From Luteibacter flocculans (GTDB lineage Bacteria > Pseudomonadota > Gammaproteobacteria > Xanthomonadales > Rhodanobacteraceae): a stretch of DNA of 64,000 bases. The DNA is taken from NCBI RefSeq assembly GCF_023612255.1, contig NZ_CP063231.1, positions 1,098,001-1,162,000 on the forward strand, given 5' to 3'. Numbering within the stretch: position 1 is the stretch's first letter; every line of letters starts with the position of its first letter. The position numbers and the translations under genes are program-made. This document shows, in pieces, positions 46,001 to 55,900 of this stretch. The notes under the pieces are model-generated. The model did not search any database, had not been told where the DNA came from, and worked only from the letters and a program-made list of their open reading frames with translations.

Positions 46001-48025
46001 ATGACCGATCGCTTCCAGCTCGTTTCACCGTACAAGCCCTCTGGCGACCAGCCGGAGGCCATCCGCCGTCTCACCGAGGGTTTCGAGGCGGGTCTTGCCG
46101 CCCAGACCCTGCTCGGCGTCACCGGTTCGGGCAAGACCTTCACGATCGCCAACGTGGTCGAAAAGGTGCAGAAGCCCACCATCGTGCTCGCGCCCAACAA
46201 GACGCTGGCGGCGCAGTTGTATGGCGAGTTCAAGGAGTTCTTCCCGCATAACGCGGTGGAATACTTCGTCAGCTATTACGACTACTACCAGCCGGAAGCC
46301 TACGTCGTGGCCTCGGATACCTTCATCGAGAAGGATTCGAGCATCAACGACCATATCGAGCAGATGCGTCTGGCAGCGACGAAGGCGCTGCTGTCCCGCC
46401 GCGATTCGCTGATCGTGGCGACGGTCTCGGCCATCTACGGCCTCGGCGATCCCGAAGACTACATGAGCCTGCGCCTCATTCTTTCGCGTGGCGAGCACAT
46501 CGAGCAGCGGGCACTGATCCGCCAGCTCACCGAGCTGCAGTACGTGCGCAACGAGATGGAACTGCGTCGCGGTACCTATCGCGTGCGCGGCGAAGTGGTG
46601 GACGTGTTCCCGGCGGAATCGGAATCCGAAGCGCTGCGCATCGAGCTGTTCGACGGCGATGTGGAGAACCTGTCGCTGTTCGACCCGCTGACGGGCGAGG
46701 TGCTGCGCAAGGTGCCGCGCTATACGGTGTACCCGAAGACCCATTACGCCAGCACGCGACAGAGCGTGCTGAATGCGATGGAGACGATCAAGATCGAATT
46801 GTCCGAGCGCCTCGAACAGCTCTATCGCGACAACAAGCTCGTGGAAGCCCAGCGGCTCGAGCAGCGCACGCGCTTCGATCTGGAAATGATGGCCGAGGTG
46901 GGCTTCTGCCAGGGCATCGAAAACTATTCGCGACACATGACCCGCCGCGGTCCCGGCGAGCCGCCGCCCACCTTGTTCGACTATCTGCCGCCGGATGCGT
47001 TGATGGTGGTGGACGAATCGCACGTGACCGTGCCGCAGCTCGGTGCCATGTACAAGGGCGATCGTTCACGCAAGGAGACCCTCGTGGAGTTCGGTTTCCG
47101 CTTGCCGTCCGCGATGGATAACCGTCCGCTGCGTTTCGAGGAATGGGAGCGTCGTGCACCGCGTGCGATCTACGTATCCGCCACGCCTGCGAAGTACGAA
47201 CTGGAGCGCTCCGACAGCAACGTCGTGGAGCTGGTGGTGCGCCCGACCGGGTTGATCGATCCGGAAGTGGAGGTGCGTCCCGTGCGCACGCAGGTCGACG
47301 ACCTGCTCGGCGAGATCCACAAGCGCGTCGCCATGGGCGATCGTGTGCTGGTCACCACGCTGACCAAGCGCATGGCCGAGAACCTCACGGATTACCTGTC
47401 CGAGCACGATGTGAAGGTGCGCTACCTGCACGCGGACATCGACACCGTGGAGCGCACCGAGATCATCCGAGACCTGCGTCTCGGCGAATTCGATGTGCTG
47501 GTGGGCATCAACCTGCTGCGCGAAGGCCTGGACATGCCCGAGGTCTCGCTGGTGGCGGTGCTCGATGCCGACAAGGAAGGCTTCCTCCGTTCGACCCGTA
47601 GCCTGATCCAGACGATCGGTCGAGCCGCCCGTAATGTGCGCGGCAAGGCGATCCTCTACGCCGACGAGATCACCGGCTCGATGAAGGAAGCCATGGAGGA
47701 GACGGCCCGCCGTCGCGAAAAGCAGGTGGAATACAACACGGCGCACGGGATCACGCCGAAGACCGTGGTTCGCCGCATTGCAGACATCATGGAAGGCGCA
47801 CGCGCGGACGTCGGTTCGCGCGGTGGCAAGGGCAAGAAGGGAAGGGACGCGAAGAAGGTAGCCGAGGAAGCGCCGGACTACGGTTCGCTTACCCCGGAGC
47901 AGGTCGGCTCCACCATCAAGAAACTCGAGGCGCGCATGTACAAGCACGCGCAGAACCTCGAGTTCGAAGAGGCCGGAAAGCTGCGCGACGAGATCCACCG
48001 CCTGCGCGAGCGGGCCCTGCGCTGA
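46001..48025 (+). CDS. uvrB: excinuclease ABC subunit B
   Basis: 674 residues, standard size. Walker A is [10 protein letters not shown] (K45), the damage-binding beta-hairpin is [11 protein letters not shown], the helicase motif DESHVTVPQ follows, and a C-terminal UVR domain ([19 protein letters not shown]) ends it. UvrB verifies bulky lesions with UvrA and recruits UvrC. I saw no convincing LexA box upstream. Confidence 0.98.
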   Translation: MTDRFQLVSPYKPSGDQPEAIRRLTEGFEAGLAAQTLLGVTGSGKTFTIANVVEKVQKPTIVLAPNKTLAAQLYGEFKEFFPHNAVEYFVSYYDYYQPEAYVVASDTFIEKDSSINDHIEQMRLAATKALLSRRDSLIVATVSAIYGLGDPEDYMSLRLILSRGEHIEQRALIRQLTELQYVRNEMELRRGTYRVRGEVVDVFPAESESEALRIELFDGDVENLSLFDPLTGEVLRKVPRYTVYPKTHYASTRQSVLNAMETIKIELSERLEQLYRDNKLVEAQRLEQRTRFDLEMMAEVGFCQGIENYSRHMTRRGPGEPPPTLFDYLPPDALMVVDESHVTVPQLGAMYKGDRSRKETLVEFGFRLPSAMDNRPLRFEEWERRAPRAIYVSATPAKYELERSDSNVVELVVRPTGLIDPEVEVRPVRTQVDDLLGEIHKRVAMGDRVLVTTLTKRMAENLTDYLSEHDVKVRYLHADIDTVERTEIIRDLRLGEFDVLVGINLLREGLDMPEVSLVAVLDADKEGFLRSTRSLIQTIGRAARNVRGKAILYADEITGSMKEAMEETARRREKQVEYNTAHGITPKTVVRRIADIMEGARADVGSRGGKGKKGRDAKKVAEEAPDYGSLTPEQVGSTIKKLEARMYKHAQNLEFEEAGKLRDEIHRLRERALR

Positions 48026-48055
48026 CGCCAGGGCGCCGGATTTCCGGCCGACCTC

Positions 48056-48084
48056 TTGCAGGGGCGGGCGGTGGCCGGTAAACT
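48056..48084 (+). promoter_or_regulatory. promoter of tRNA-Val
   Basis: TTGCAG (48056-48061), 17 bases, TAAACT (48079-48084); start expected just before the mature tRNA. Confidence 0.6.
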
Positions 48085-48096
48085 GCGCAGCTCTTC

Positions 48097-48171
48097 GGGC
48101 GGTTAGCTCAGCGGTAGAGCACTACCTTGACATGGTAGGGGTCACAAGTTCGATCCTTGTACCGCCCACCA
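48097..48171 (+). tRNA. tRNA-Val (GAC)
   Basis: 75 bases with CCA encoded. Acceptor GGGCGGT pairs with ACCGCCC, anticodon stem CTACC/GGTAG with loop TTGACAT (GAC at 48129-48131), T-loop AGTTCGATCC. Intact cloverleaf. Confidence 0.98.
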
Positions 48172-48209
48172 CTTTCCCACAAGCGAAAAGTGGCCTGAAG
48201 ACAAAGACT

Positions 48210-48234
48210 AAGGAGCCCGCAAGGCTCCTTTTTT
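48210..48234 (+). terminator. intrinsic terminator of tRNA-Val
   Basis: AAGGAGCC pairs with GGCTCCTT over CGCAA, then a T run; 38 bases after the tRNA. Confidence 0.9.
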
Positions 48235-48337
48235 CTTGCCTGGAGCCCGAGCAAGAGGCCGTTCCTGACATGTCACCCAGCACGCGGGCCGTATGCCTGC
48301 CTGGGCTACACTGACGTCTTTTGGTGGAGCGTCGCCA

Positions 48338-48757
48338 GTGGCCTACCTGCTGACCAAGTCCCTGCACATCGTCTTTGTCATCGCCTGGATGGCCACGGTG
48401 TTCTACCTGCCGCGGATTCTCGTCAACATCGCGGAGGCTGGCGCGGAGCCTGCCGTGAAGGCGCGTCTCGAGTTGATGGGGCGCCGGCTCTACAAGTTCG
48501 GCCACAGCATGTTCGGCCTGGCCTTTCTGTTCGGCCTCGTGCTCTGGCTCTACTTCCACATCAGCGGCGGCTGGCTGCATGCCAAGATCGCGCTGGTCCT
48601 CGTGATGCTCGGCTACTTCATCTGGTCCGGCCGGTTGCTGAAGCGCAGCATGGCCGGCGGCAGCCTCCCGCCGTCGCGCACACTGAGGTTGTTCAACGAA
48701 TTGCCGGTGCTGGTGCTGCTCGCCATCGTCTATCTCGTCGTCGCCAAGCCGTTCTGA
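48338..48757 (+). CDS. HemJ/CopD-like membrane protein (candidate protoporphyrinogen oxidase)
   Basis: 139 residues from GTG at 48338, with GGAG eight bases upstream; an earlier ATG would add an implausible tail. Four hydrophobic helices. The conserved HemJ-type features are KSLHIVFVIAWMATVFYLPR (His in helix 1), LYKFGHSMFGL, and GWLHAKIALVLVML (His and Lys of helix 3). HemJ oxidises protoporphyrinogen IX in bacteria lacking HemG and HemY. It could instead be a related copper-resistance-like protein. It lies upstream of recC. Confidence 0.7.
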   Translation: MAYLLTKSLHIVFVIAWMATVFYLPRILVNIAEAGAEPAVKARLELMGRRLYKFGHSMFGLAFLFGLVLWLYFHISGGWLHAKIALVLVMLGYFIWSGRLLKRSMAGGSLPPSRTLRLFNELPVLVLLAIVYLVVAKPF

Positions 48758-48824
48758 GGTCTCGTCCGGCGAGACGGGGATCGGCGATGATGCGAGCCGA
48801 CGTATTTCGTCCTGGAGGCGCTCG

Positions 48825-51800
48825 TTGAGCGACGCGCACGACATCGTGCCGGGCCTGATGGTCCTGCACGGCAATCGCCTTGAAGAACTGCGCGATGTGC
48901 TGGTTGGCTGGCTGGCGCGCACGCCGTTGCGTCCGCTCGAAGACGAGTGGGTACTGGTGCAATCCAACGGCATTGCGCAGTGGTTTCGCATGGCGCTGGC
49001 GCGCGGTCGGGACGAGGGCGGCCTGGGCATCGCCGCGGCAGTGAATGTCGAGCTGCCGGGCCGTTTCCTGTGGGTTGCCTATCGCGCCGTGCTGGGTCGC
49101 GACGCCGTGCCGCCCGAATCTCCCTTCGATAAATCACGCCTCGTGTGGCGCTTGATGCGGCTCTTGCCCGCGGTGTCGCACGAGGCGGGTTTCGAGCCGC
49201 TCGCGGCATTTCTCGGTGCTGGCGACGACGCTCGCAAATGTCACCAACTGGCCGAGCGACTGGCCGACCTGTACGACCAGTACCAGGTCTACCGCGCTGA
49301 CTGGCTCGACGATTGGGCCGCGGGGCGCGACGTGATGCGCGACGCGCGCGGTGGCGCACCGGACCTCGATGCGGGCGACCGCTGGCAGGCCGAACTCTGG
49401 CGACGCCTCCTGGCCGACGTCGGCGACGCGGATGCCGATGGCCATCGCGCGGCCGTGCACGAGCGCTTTCTCGACGCGGTCGCCCGTGCCGTGGAGCGCC
49501 CGGCCGGGCTGCCTCGGCGGATCGTGGTGTTCGGCATGTCGTCGCTTCCGCGGCAGACCCTGGAAGCGCTATCGGCGCTGTCGCGCTGGTCGCAGGTGCT
49601 GCTCGTGGTGATGAATCCGTGCCGCCACTACTGGGCCGACATCGTCGACGATCGCGAGCTGCTGCGCGCAGAACGTCGCCGGCAAAGCGCGAAGCCCGGC
49701 ATGCCGGTGCAACTGTCGGACGAGGAATTGCACCTGCACGCCCACCCGTTGCTGGCGGCGTGGGGCAAGCAGGGACGCGACTATATTCGGCTGCTGGACG
49801 AATTCGATCACCCGGACAGTTACCGCGAACGCTTCACCGCGTGGGACCAGCGCATCGACCTGTTCGTCGAGCCGCGCACGGAAACGCTACTGGGCCAGGT
49901 GCAGGCGGCGATCCTGGATCTGGAGCCGCTGCCGGCGACGCCACGCACGCTGGACGCCGACGACACCTCCATCGCCTTCCACGTGGCGCACGGTCCCCAG
50001 CGCGAGGTAGAGATACTGCACGACCAGTTGCTCGCGCGTTTCGAGGACGCCGCCCGTCGCGGCGCTCCGATCCTGCCGCGCGACGTGATCGTGATGGTGC
50101 CTGACATCGAGACCTACGGGCCGCACATCGACGCGGTCTTCGGCCGCGTACCGCGCGACGACGCGCGTTTCATTCCCTACAGCATCGCGGACCGCACGGC
50201 GCGCGGCACGGCGCCGATGATCATGGCGCTCGACATGCTGCTGGCGCTGCCCGAATCGCGCTTCGGCATCGGCGACATGGCCGACATGCTGGACGTGCCG
50301 GCCGTGCGCCAGCGCTTCGACCTTGGCGAGGACGACCTGCCGCTCCTGCAGCGCTGGATCAACGGCGCAGGGGTTCGCTGGGGCCTCGACGCATCGCAGC
50401 GCGCATCGCTGGACCTGCCGCCCCTCGAACAGAACACCTGGACCTTCGGCCTCCGCCGCATGCTCCTCGGCTACGCTGCGGGTCAGGGCGAGGCGTGGGG
50501 CGACATCGAGCCCTACGGTGAAATCGGAGGCCTGGATGCGCGCCTCGTCGGGCCGCTGGCGGATCTGCTCGATTCCCTGGGGCATCACTGGCGCGAACTC
50601 GCGCAACCGGCGCCGCCGGCCGTGTGGGGCGAGCGCCTGCGTGCATTGCTGCGCGATCTGTTCGCACCGTCCGAGCCCGAGGACCGCATGTTGCACATGC
50701 GGCTGCTCGATACGCTGGAAGCGTGGGAGCGCGCCTGCGCCGAGGCCTCGTTCGAACAGCCGCTACCGGTGGACGTCGTGCGCGAGGCGTGGCTCGCACC
50801 ATTCGACGACAACGGGCTATCCAAACGCTTTCTTGCTGGCGCCGTGAGCTTCGGCACGTTGATGCCGATGCGCGCCATTCCGTTTCGCCTCGTCTGCCTG
50901 CTGGGCATGAACGATGGCGCCTATCCGCGCGCGCGGCCGCCGATGGATTTCGACCTGATGGCGCGCGGCGGCGCATGGCGTCCTGGCGATCGCTCGCGTC
51001 GAGAGGACGACCGCTATCTGTTCCTGGAAGCGCTGCTTTCCGCGCGCGATGCATTGCACGTCGGCTGGGTGGGCCGCAGTGCGCGGGACAATGCCGAGCT
51101 GGCACCGTCCGTCTTGGTCGGCCAATTGCGCGATTACCTCGCTGCGGGCTGGCGCGCAGCGGGCGGTGGCGACGCCTTGCCGGCGCTGACCGTCGAACAT
51201 CCGCTGCAGCCATTCAGTCGCGCGTACTTCCAGGCGGGCGACCGGCGGTTGTTCACCTATGCCGGCGAGTGGCGCAGTGCACACGATACGCGCGACGAAC
51301 ATCGCGACGCGCCGCTCGAGCCGCTCGTCGTCGAGCGGCCGCTGGCGATCGCCACGCTTCGCCGCTTCCTGCGCCATCCGGTGAGGGAGTTCTTCAACAG
51401 TCGCCTCGGTGTCCGCTTCGACGTGGCGGAAGCCGCGGCGGATGACAACGAACCATTCTCGCTGGGCGGGCTCGATCGCTACGGCATGACCGACATCCTC
51501 TTGCGCGCCGCCCTGCGCGAGACGGAAAGCGATCCTCTCGCCGCCATCGGTGCCGCCAGTGCGCGCCTGCGCCGCAGCGGTGTGCTGCCCATGGGCGGCT
51601 TCGCCGACATGGCCGCGCAGACGCTGGAGGAAGGGGCACTGGCCGTCCATGCGCGCTACGTCGCCGAGCGCGCGCGTTGGCCCGTGGATGCCGGCAAACG
51701 AGAACTGAGCGTCGCCATCGATGGCCTGTTCATCGAGGACTGGCTGACGGGCCTCCACGCGGACGACAACGGCAGGCTGGCAGCGCTGCGCGCGTCGCCG

Positions 51801-52256
51801 ACGGCCGTGCTGGACAAGGACGGCCGGCCACTCGCCCATCGCATGGTGGAGCCCTGGGTCGAACATCTCGTGGCGCAGGCGGGCGGATTTGCGGTGGAAA
51901 CGCGCTACGTCGGTCCGGATGCCACGGTCGTCATACCGCCGCTTCCGCTCGACAGCGCGCACGTCGCTCTCCTGCGCGTGGTACGCATGTGGCGAGAAGG
52001 CATGTGCCGTCCGCTGCCTGTCGCGTTGCGCGCGGCGCTGGCGTGGTTGGCCGAGGACGAGGCACGGGCAGAGACCGCGGCGCGGCTGGCCTATGGCCCG
52101 GCAGTGCCGGGCAGTCTGGTGCCTGGCGAGGTCGACAAGGATGCGTATCTGCGTCGGGCGTATCCGTCGTTCGGTGCGCTGCTGGCGGCGGGGTTCGTCG
52201 ACTGGTTGCCAGCTTACGCGGAGTTCCTGGCGGCATTGCAGGTGGAGGCCGCATGA
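48825..52256 (+). CDS. recC: exodeoxyribonuclease V gamma subunit
   Basis: 1143 residues. The start is TTG at 48825, behind GGAGG seven bases away. Family segments: MVLHGNRLEELRDVLVGWL, QSNGIAQWFRMALA, PGRFLWVAYRAVLG near the N-terminus; MVPDIETYGPHID and VCLLGMNDGAYPR centrally. RecC has a defunct helicase fold that recognises Chi and splits DNA strands. It overlaps recB by four bases (ATGA). Confidence 0.96.
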   Translation: MSDAHDIVPGLMVLHGNRLEELRDVLVGWLARTPLRPLEDEWVLVQSNGIAQWFRMALARGRDEGGLGIAAAVNVELPGRFLWVAYRAVLGRDAVPPESPFDKSRLVWRLMRLLPAVSHEAGFEPLAAFLGAGDDARKCHQLAERLADLYDQYQVYRADWLDDWAAGRDVMRDARGGAPDLDAGDRWQAELWRRLLADVGDADADGHRAAVHERFLDAVARAVERPAGLPRRIVVFGMSSLPRQTLEALSALSRWSQVLLVVMNPCRHYWADIVDDRELLRAERRRQSAKPGMPVQLSDEELHLHAHPLLAAWGKQGRDYIRLLDEFDHPDSYRERFTAWDQRIDLFVEPRTETLLGQVQAAILDLEPLPATPRTLDADDTSIAFHVAHGPQREVEILHDQLLARFEDAARRGAPILPRDVIVMVPDIETYGPHIDAVFGRVPRDDARFIPYSIADRTARGTAPMIMALDMLLALPESRFGIGDMADMLDVPAVRQRFDLGEDDLPLLQRWINGAGVRWGLDASQRASLDLPPLEQNTWTFGLRRMLLGYAAGQGEAWGDIEPYGEIGGLDARLVGPLADLLDSLGHHWRELAQPAPPAVWGERLRALLRDLFAPSEPEDRMLHMRLLDTLEAWERACAEASFEQPLPVDVVREAWLAPFDDNGLSKRFLAGAVSFGTLMPMRAIPFRLVCLLGMNDGAYPRARPPMDFDLMARGGAWRPGDRSRREDDRYLFLEALLSARDALHVGWVGRSARDNAELAPSVLVGQLRDYLAAGWRAAGGGDALPALTVEHPLQPFSRAYFQAGDRRLFTYAGEWRSAHDTRDEHRDAPLEPLVVERPLAIATLRRFLRHPVREFFNSRLGVRFDVAEAAADDNEPFSLGGLDRYGMTDILLRAALRETESDPLAAIGAASARLRRSGVLPMGGFADMAAQTLEEGALAVHARYVAERARWPVDAGKRELSVAIDGLFIEDWLTGLHADDNGRLAALRASPTAVLDKDGRPLAHRMVEPWVEHLVAQAGGFAVETRYVGPDATVVIPPLPLDSAHVALLRVVRMWREGMCRPLPVALRAALAWLAEDEARAETAARLAYGPAVPGSLVPGEVDKDAYLRRAYPSFGALLAAGFVDWLPAYAEFLAALQVEAA

Positions 52257-55200
52257 GCACGCCGATGCAGCCACTGCAGCCTGTGACCATGCCATTGCAT
52301 GGCGTGCGCCTCATCGAGGCGAGCGCAGGCACCGGCAAGACCTGGACCATCGCGGCGCTCTATGTGCGCGCCGTGTTGGGTCACGACATGCCGCAGCCCT
52401 TGCTTCCGCCGCAGTTGCTCGTGGTCACGTTCACCGAAGCCGCCACGCAGGAGCTGCGCGAGCGCATCCGTGCACGTCTCGTGGAGGCGGCTCGCGCGTT
52501 CCGCGCGTCGGCATCCGACGAGCCGTTCCTGGCCGAGCTGATCGCGACCTATCCCGTCGACGCGCACGCGTCATGTGCCCGACGTCTCGAACTGGCCGCG
52601 CAGTGGATGGACGAAGCGGCGATCTTCACCATCCACGGCTGGAGCCAGCGCATGCTCACCCAGCATGCCTTCGGCAGCGGACACGCATTCGCGCTCACGC
52701 TGGAACCGGACGAAAGCGAGTTGCTGGCCGATTGCGTTCGCGACTACTGGCGTCAGACGTTCTATCCGTTGCCGCCACGGCAGGCCGAGATGGTGCTGGA
52801 AGAATGGCGCTCGCCCGACGACTTGCTGCGTGCGCTGAAACCACTGTTCTACGGCGGCGAAGTCACGCTGCGTGTCGCGGGTGAGGTGCTTGCCGCCGCG
52901 ACCGATCCGCGCGCATTGATGGCCTCGCGCGAGGCATGGCAAGCCGAGCACGATCGGCTGCTCGCGGAAGCGGCGGAGGCGTGGCGCAGCGATGTCGATC
53001 GTATCGAAGCCCTGCTCACCGAGGCGTCCGCGACCAAGGTGTTGAACAACACGCGCTATCGTCCCGATCGCATGCCGGGCTATCTCGCCCCGGTGCGACG
53101 TTGGGCGTTCGGCGGTGAGGCGATCGAGGAAGCGCTGCAGCGTTTCACCGCCACGCGCCTGGCGGATGCCGCAGGCAAGGGCAAACAGCGTCCGGAACAT
53201 CCGGCGTTTGCAGCGTTGGATGCCTGGCAAGCGTGGCATGAGCACAAGGTCGACATTCGCCACGCCTTGCTGGTCGATGCGCTGGCGCGCGTGCGCGAAC
53301 GGTTTGCTGCGCAGAAGCGGCGGCGCGCACAGATCGGGTTCGACGACCTGCTGCATCGTCTCGACGCTGCTCTGCGCAGCGACGCGGGAGACGCCTTGGC
53401 TGAAACCATTCGCCGGCAGTTCCCGCTGGCGTTGATCGACGAGTTTCAGGACACCGATCCCGTTCAGTACCGCATTTTCAGTCGCATCTATGCCGGTGTC
53501 CCCGACGTTGGCCTGTTGTTGATCGGCGATCCGAAGCAGGCGATCTACGCCTTCCGCGGTGCCGATATTCATACCTATCTCTCGGCGCGTGCGCAGGCGC
53601 TCGCGCCGCACTACAGCCTGGACACGAACTACCGCTCGAGTCACGCCATGATCGAGGCGGTCAATGCCGTCTTCCTGCACGGCGAGCGGCATCCTCGTGG
53701 CGCCTTTCATTTTCCGGATCGCGGCTTGCCCTTCGCGGCGGTGAGCGCAAAGGGCAGGGCGGAGCGCTTCGTCGTCGCCAAGGAATCGCAGCCGGCGTTG
53801 CGCCTCTGGCTGCTCGACGACGAACGGCCCGTCGGCGTGCGTCATTACCGCGAGCAGATGGCGGACGCGTGCGCCAGCGAGATCGTGCGCCTGCTGGAAG
53901 GTGCCACGCGCGGGGACACGGGGTTTGCCGAGGCAGACGGGCACATCGTGCCGCTCCGTCCGGCGGACGTGGCCGTGCTCGTGCGCAGCCGCTCGGAAGC
54001 GGCACAGGTGCGAGCGTCGCTGGCTGCCCGTCAGGTTCGCAGCGTGTTTTTGTCCGATCGCGATTCGGTCTGGGAAAGCACGGAGGCGGAGGACGTACTC
54101 GCGTGGTTGCGTGCCGCCGCTGCCCCTGCGTCGGACACGGCGATGCGCGCGGCCCTGGCTACACGCACGCTCGACCTTGGCTATACCGAACTCGAACAGC
54201 TGAATGTGGACGAGGCCCATTGGGAGCGCCGCGGCGAGGAATTCCTGGCCCTGCGCCAGGTCTGGCAGCATGCCGGCGTGCTTGCGATGCTGCATGCGCT
54301 GCTGCATCGCTTCGACCTGCCGGCACGCCTGCTCCCGCGCGCTGGTGGCGAGCGCGCGCTGACCAATGTGCTGCATCTGGCCGAGTTGTTGCAGCACGCG
54401 GCTTCCACGCTCGACGGCGAGCAGGCCCTGATTCGCCACGTGGCCGAACGCATCGCCGATACGGCCAGCCACCATGGCGACGACCAGCTCGTGCGCCTGG
54501 AAAGCGATGACGATGTGGTCAAAGTGATCACGATCCACAAGTCCAAGGGCCTGGAGTACCCGATCGTATTCCTGCCGTTTGTCTGTGCCAGCGGCGGTCC
54601 GCATCCGGGCCAAACCGCTTATCGATATCACGATGGGACGGGAAGCCAACTGGAGCTGGTGAGCAAGTCGAAAGGCGGCGCCGCTTCCGAACAGGCCAAG
54701 GACGCGGCGGATCTGGCGGCAATGCAGGAAGACCTGCGCCTGCTCTATGTAGCGATGACGCGTGCACGACACGCTTGCTACGTGGGTGTCGCGCCGGTGT
54801 GCCACGGCACCTCGCGTACGCCGCAGGTGCATCGCAGCGCGTTCGGGCATTTGCTCAGCGGTGGCGAGGAGATCGGCAACGGTCGCATCGCGGGCCTGCT
54901 GCACGAGCTGGCGCAGGCTACGCCGTCGATCCGCGTGGAATACATGCCGCCCCCTGACGAGCGCCGTTTTGTCGCGCCGGATCGTCCCGAGGCAGCGCGA
55001 CCCGCACGAGAGGCCATGGCGAGGCGCGCGGACCCCTGGCGCATCGCCAGCTACAGCGGCCTGCGCTATGCGGACGAGGTGTCTGCACCGGAAACCGCGA
55101 CGGACGACGTCATCGTGGAATACGCCACCGAGCCCGTCGTCGCGGCCCCGGCTGTGGCAGGTATTCACGCCTTCGAGCGGGGCGCAGAGGCGGGTACCTT

Positions 55201-55900
55201 CCTGCACGATCTTCTCGAATGGATTGCGGAGGAAGGCTTCGCCATCGTAGCCAGTGATTCCGCACGGCTGCGTGACACGGTGGCGCGCCGTTGCGAACGG
55301 CGGGGCTGGAGTGCATTCATCGATCTCTTGACGGATTGGCTGTCGATGCTTTTGCGGACGCCGCTGGCGCTGCCGGACGGTGGCCAGCTCGCGCTTGCCT
55401 CGCTCGACGATCCCTCGCGCTATCGTGCCGAGCTGGAGTTCCTGTTCGCCTCGCGTGGCGTCGATACGCTCGCCCTGGATCGCATCGTGCGCGAGCACAC
55501 CTTGGATGGCGAGGCGCGCCCGACGCTGGCCGCGGACATCATCAACGGTATGCTCAAGGGCTTCATCGATCTGATCGTCGAGCACGAAGGACGCTGGTAC
55601 GTCATCGACTACAAGTCGAACTGGCTTGGCGTGGATGCTCAGGCGTACACGACCGCTGCGATGCGCCGCTCCATTCTGGAAGCGCGCTACGAACTGCAAT
55701 ACGCGTTGTACCTGCTTGCATTGCATCGCCAACTGCGCGCCCGACTCGGTGACGCCTACGACTACGACACGCACATCGGTGGTGCGGTCTATCTCTATCT
55801 GCGTGGCGTGGATGGGCACGGGCACGGGGTGCACGTGGAACGGCCGCCTCGGGCGATGATCGAGGCGATGGATCGGTTGTTCGAAGGAGCCTCCGCATGA
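52253..55900 (+). CDS. recB: exodeoxyribonuclease V beta subunit (helicase-nuclease)
   Basis: 1215 residues from the ATG at 52253, which overlaps the recC stop; the frame is open further upstream within recC but this start is right for the family. Walker A is EASAGTGKTW (K29). UvrD-like motifs follow: LIDEFQDTDP, GDPKQAIYAFRGAD, TIHKSKGLEYPIVFLP and LLYVAMTRARHA. The C-terminal nuclease has YVIDYKSN (D1119, K1121). The 3'-5' helicase and only nuclease of RecBCD. Confidence 0.97.
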   Translation: MSTPMQPLQPVTMPLHGVRLIEASAGTGKTWTIAALYVRAVLGHDMPQPLLPPQLLVVTFTEAATQELRERIRARLVEAARAFRASASDEPFLAELIATYPVDAHASCARRLELAAQWMDEAAIFTIHGWSQRMLTQHAFGSGHAFALTLEPDESELLADCVRDYWRQTFYPLPPRQAEMVLEEWRSPDDLLRALKPLFYGGEVTLRVAGEVLAAATDPRALMASREAWQAEHDRLLAEAAEAWRSDVDRIEALLTEASATKVLNNTRYRPDRMPGYLAPVRRWAFGGEAIEEALQRFTATRLADAAGKGKQRPEHPAFAALDAWQAWHEHKVDIRHALLVDALARVRERFAAQKRRRAQIGFDDLLHRLDAALRSDAGDALAETIRRQFPLALIDEFQDTDPVQYRIFSRIYAGVPDVGLLLIGDPKQAIYAFRGADIHTYLSARAQALAPHYSLDTNYRSSHAMIEAVNAVFLHGERHPRGAFHFPDRGLPFAAVSAKGRAERFVVAKESQPALRLWLLDDERPVGVRHYREQMADACASEIVRLLEGATRGDTGFAEADGHIVPLRPADVAVLVRSRSEAAQVRASLAARQVRSVFLSDRDSVWESTEAEDVLAWLRAAAAPASDTAMRAALATRTLDLGYTELEQLNVDEAHWERRGEEFLALRQVWQHAGVLAMLHALLHRFDLPARLLPRAGGERALTNVLHLAELLQHAASTLDGEQALIRHVAERIADTASHHGDDQLVRLESDDDVVKVITIHKSKGLEYPIVFLPFVCASGGPHPGQTAYRYHDGTGSQLELVSKSKGGAASEQAKDAADLAAMQEDLRLLYVAMTRARHACYVGVAPVCHGTSRTPQVHRSAFGHLLSGGEEIGNGRIAGLLHELAQATPSIRVEYMPPPDERRFVAPDRPEAARPAREAMARRADPWRIASYSGLRYADEVSAPETATDDVIVEYATEPVVAAPAVAGIHAFERGAEAGTFLHDLLEWIAEEGFAIVASDSARLRDTVARRCERRGWSAFIDLLTDWLSMLLRTPLALPDGGQLALASLDDPSRYRAELEFLFASRGVDTLALDRIVREHTLDGEARPTLAADIINGMLKGFIDLIVEHEGRWYVIDYKSNWLGVDAQAYTTAAMRRSILEARYELQYALYLLALHRQLRARLGDAYDYDTHIGGAVYLYLRGVDGHGHGVHVERPPRAMIEAMDRLFEGASA

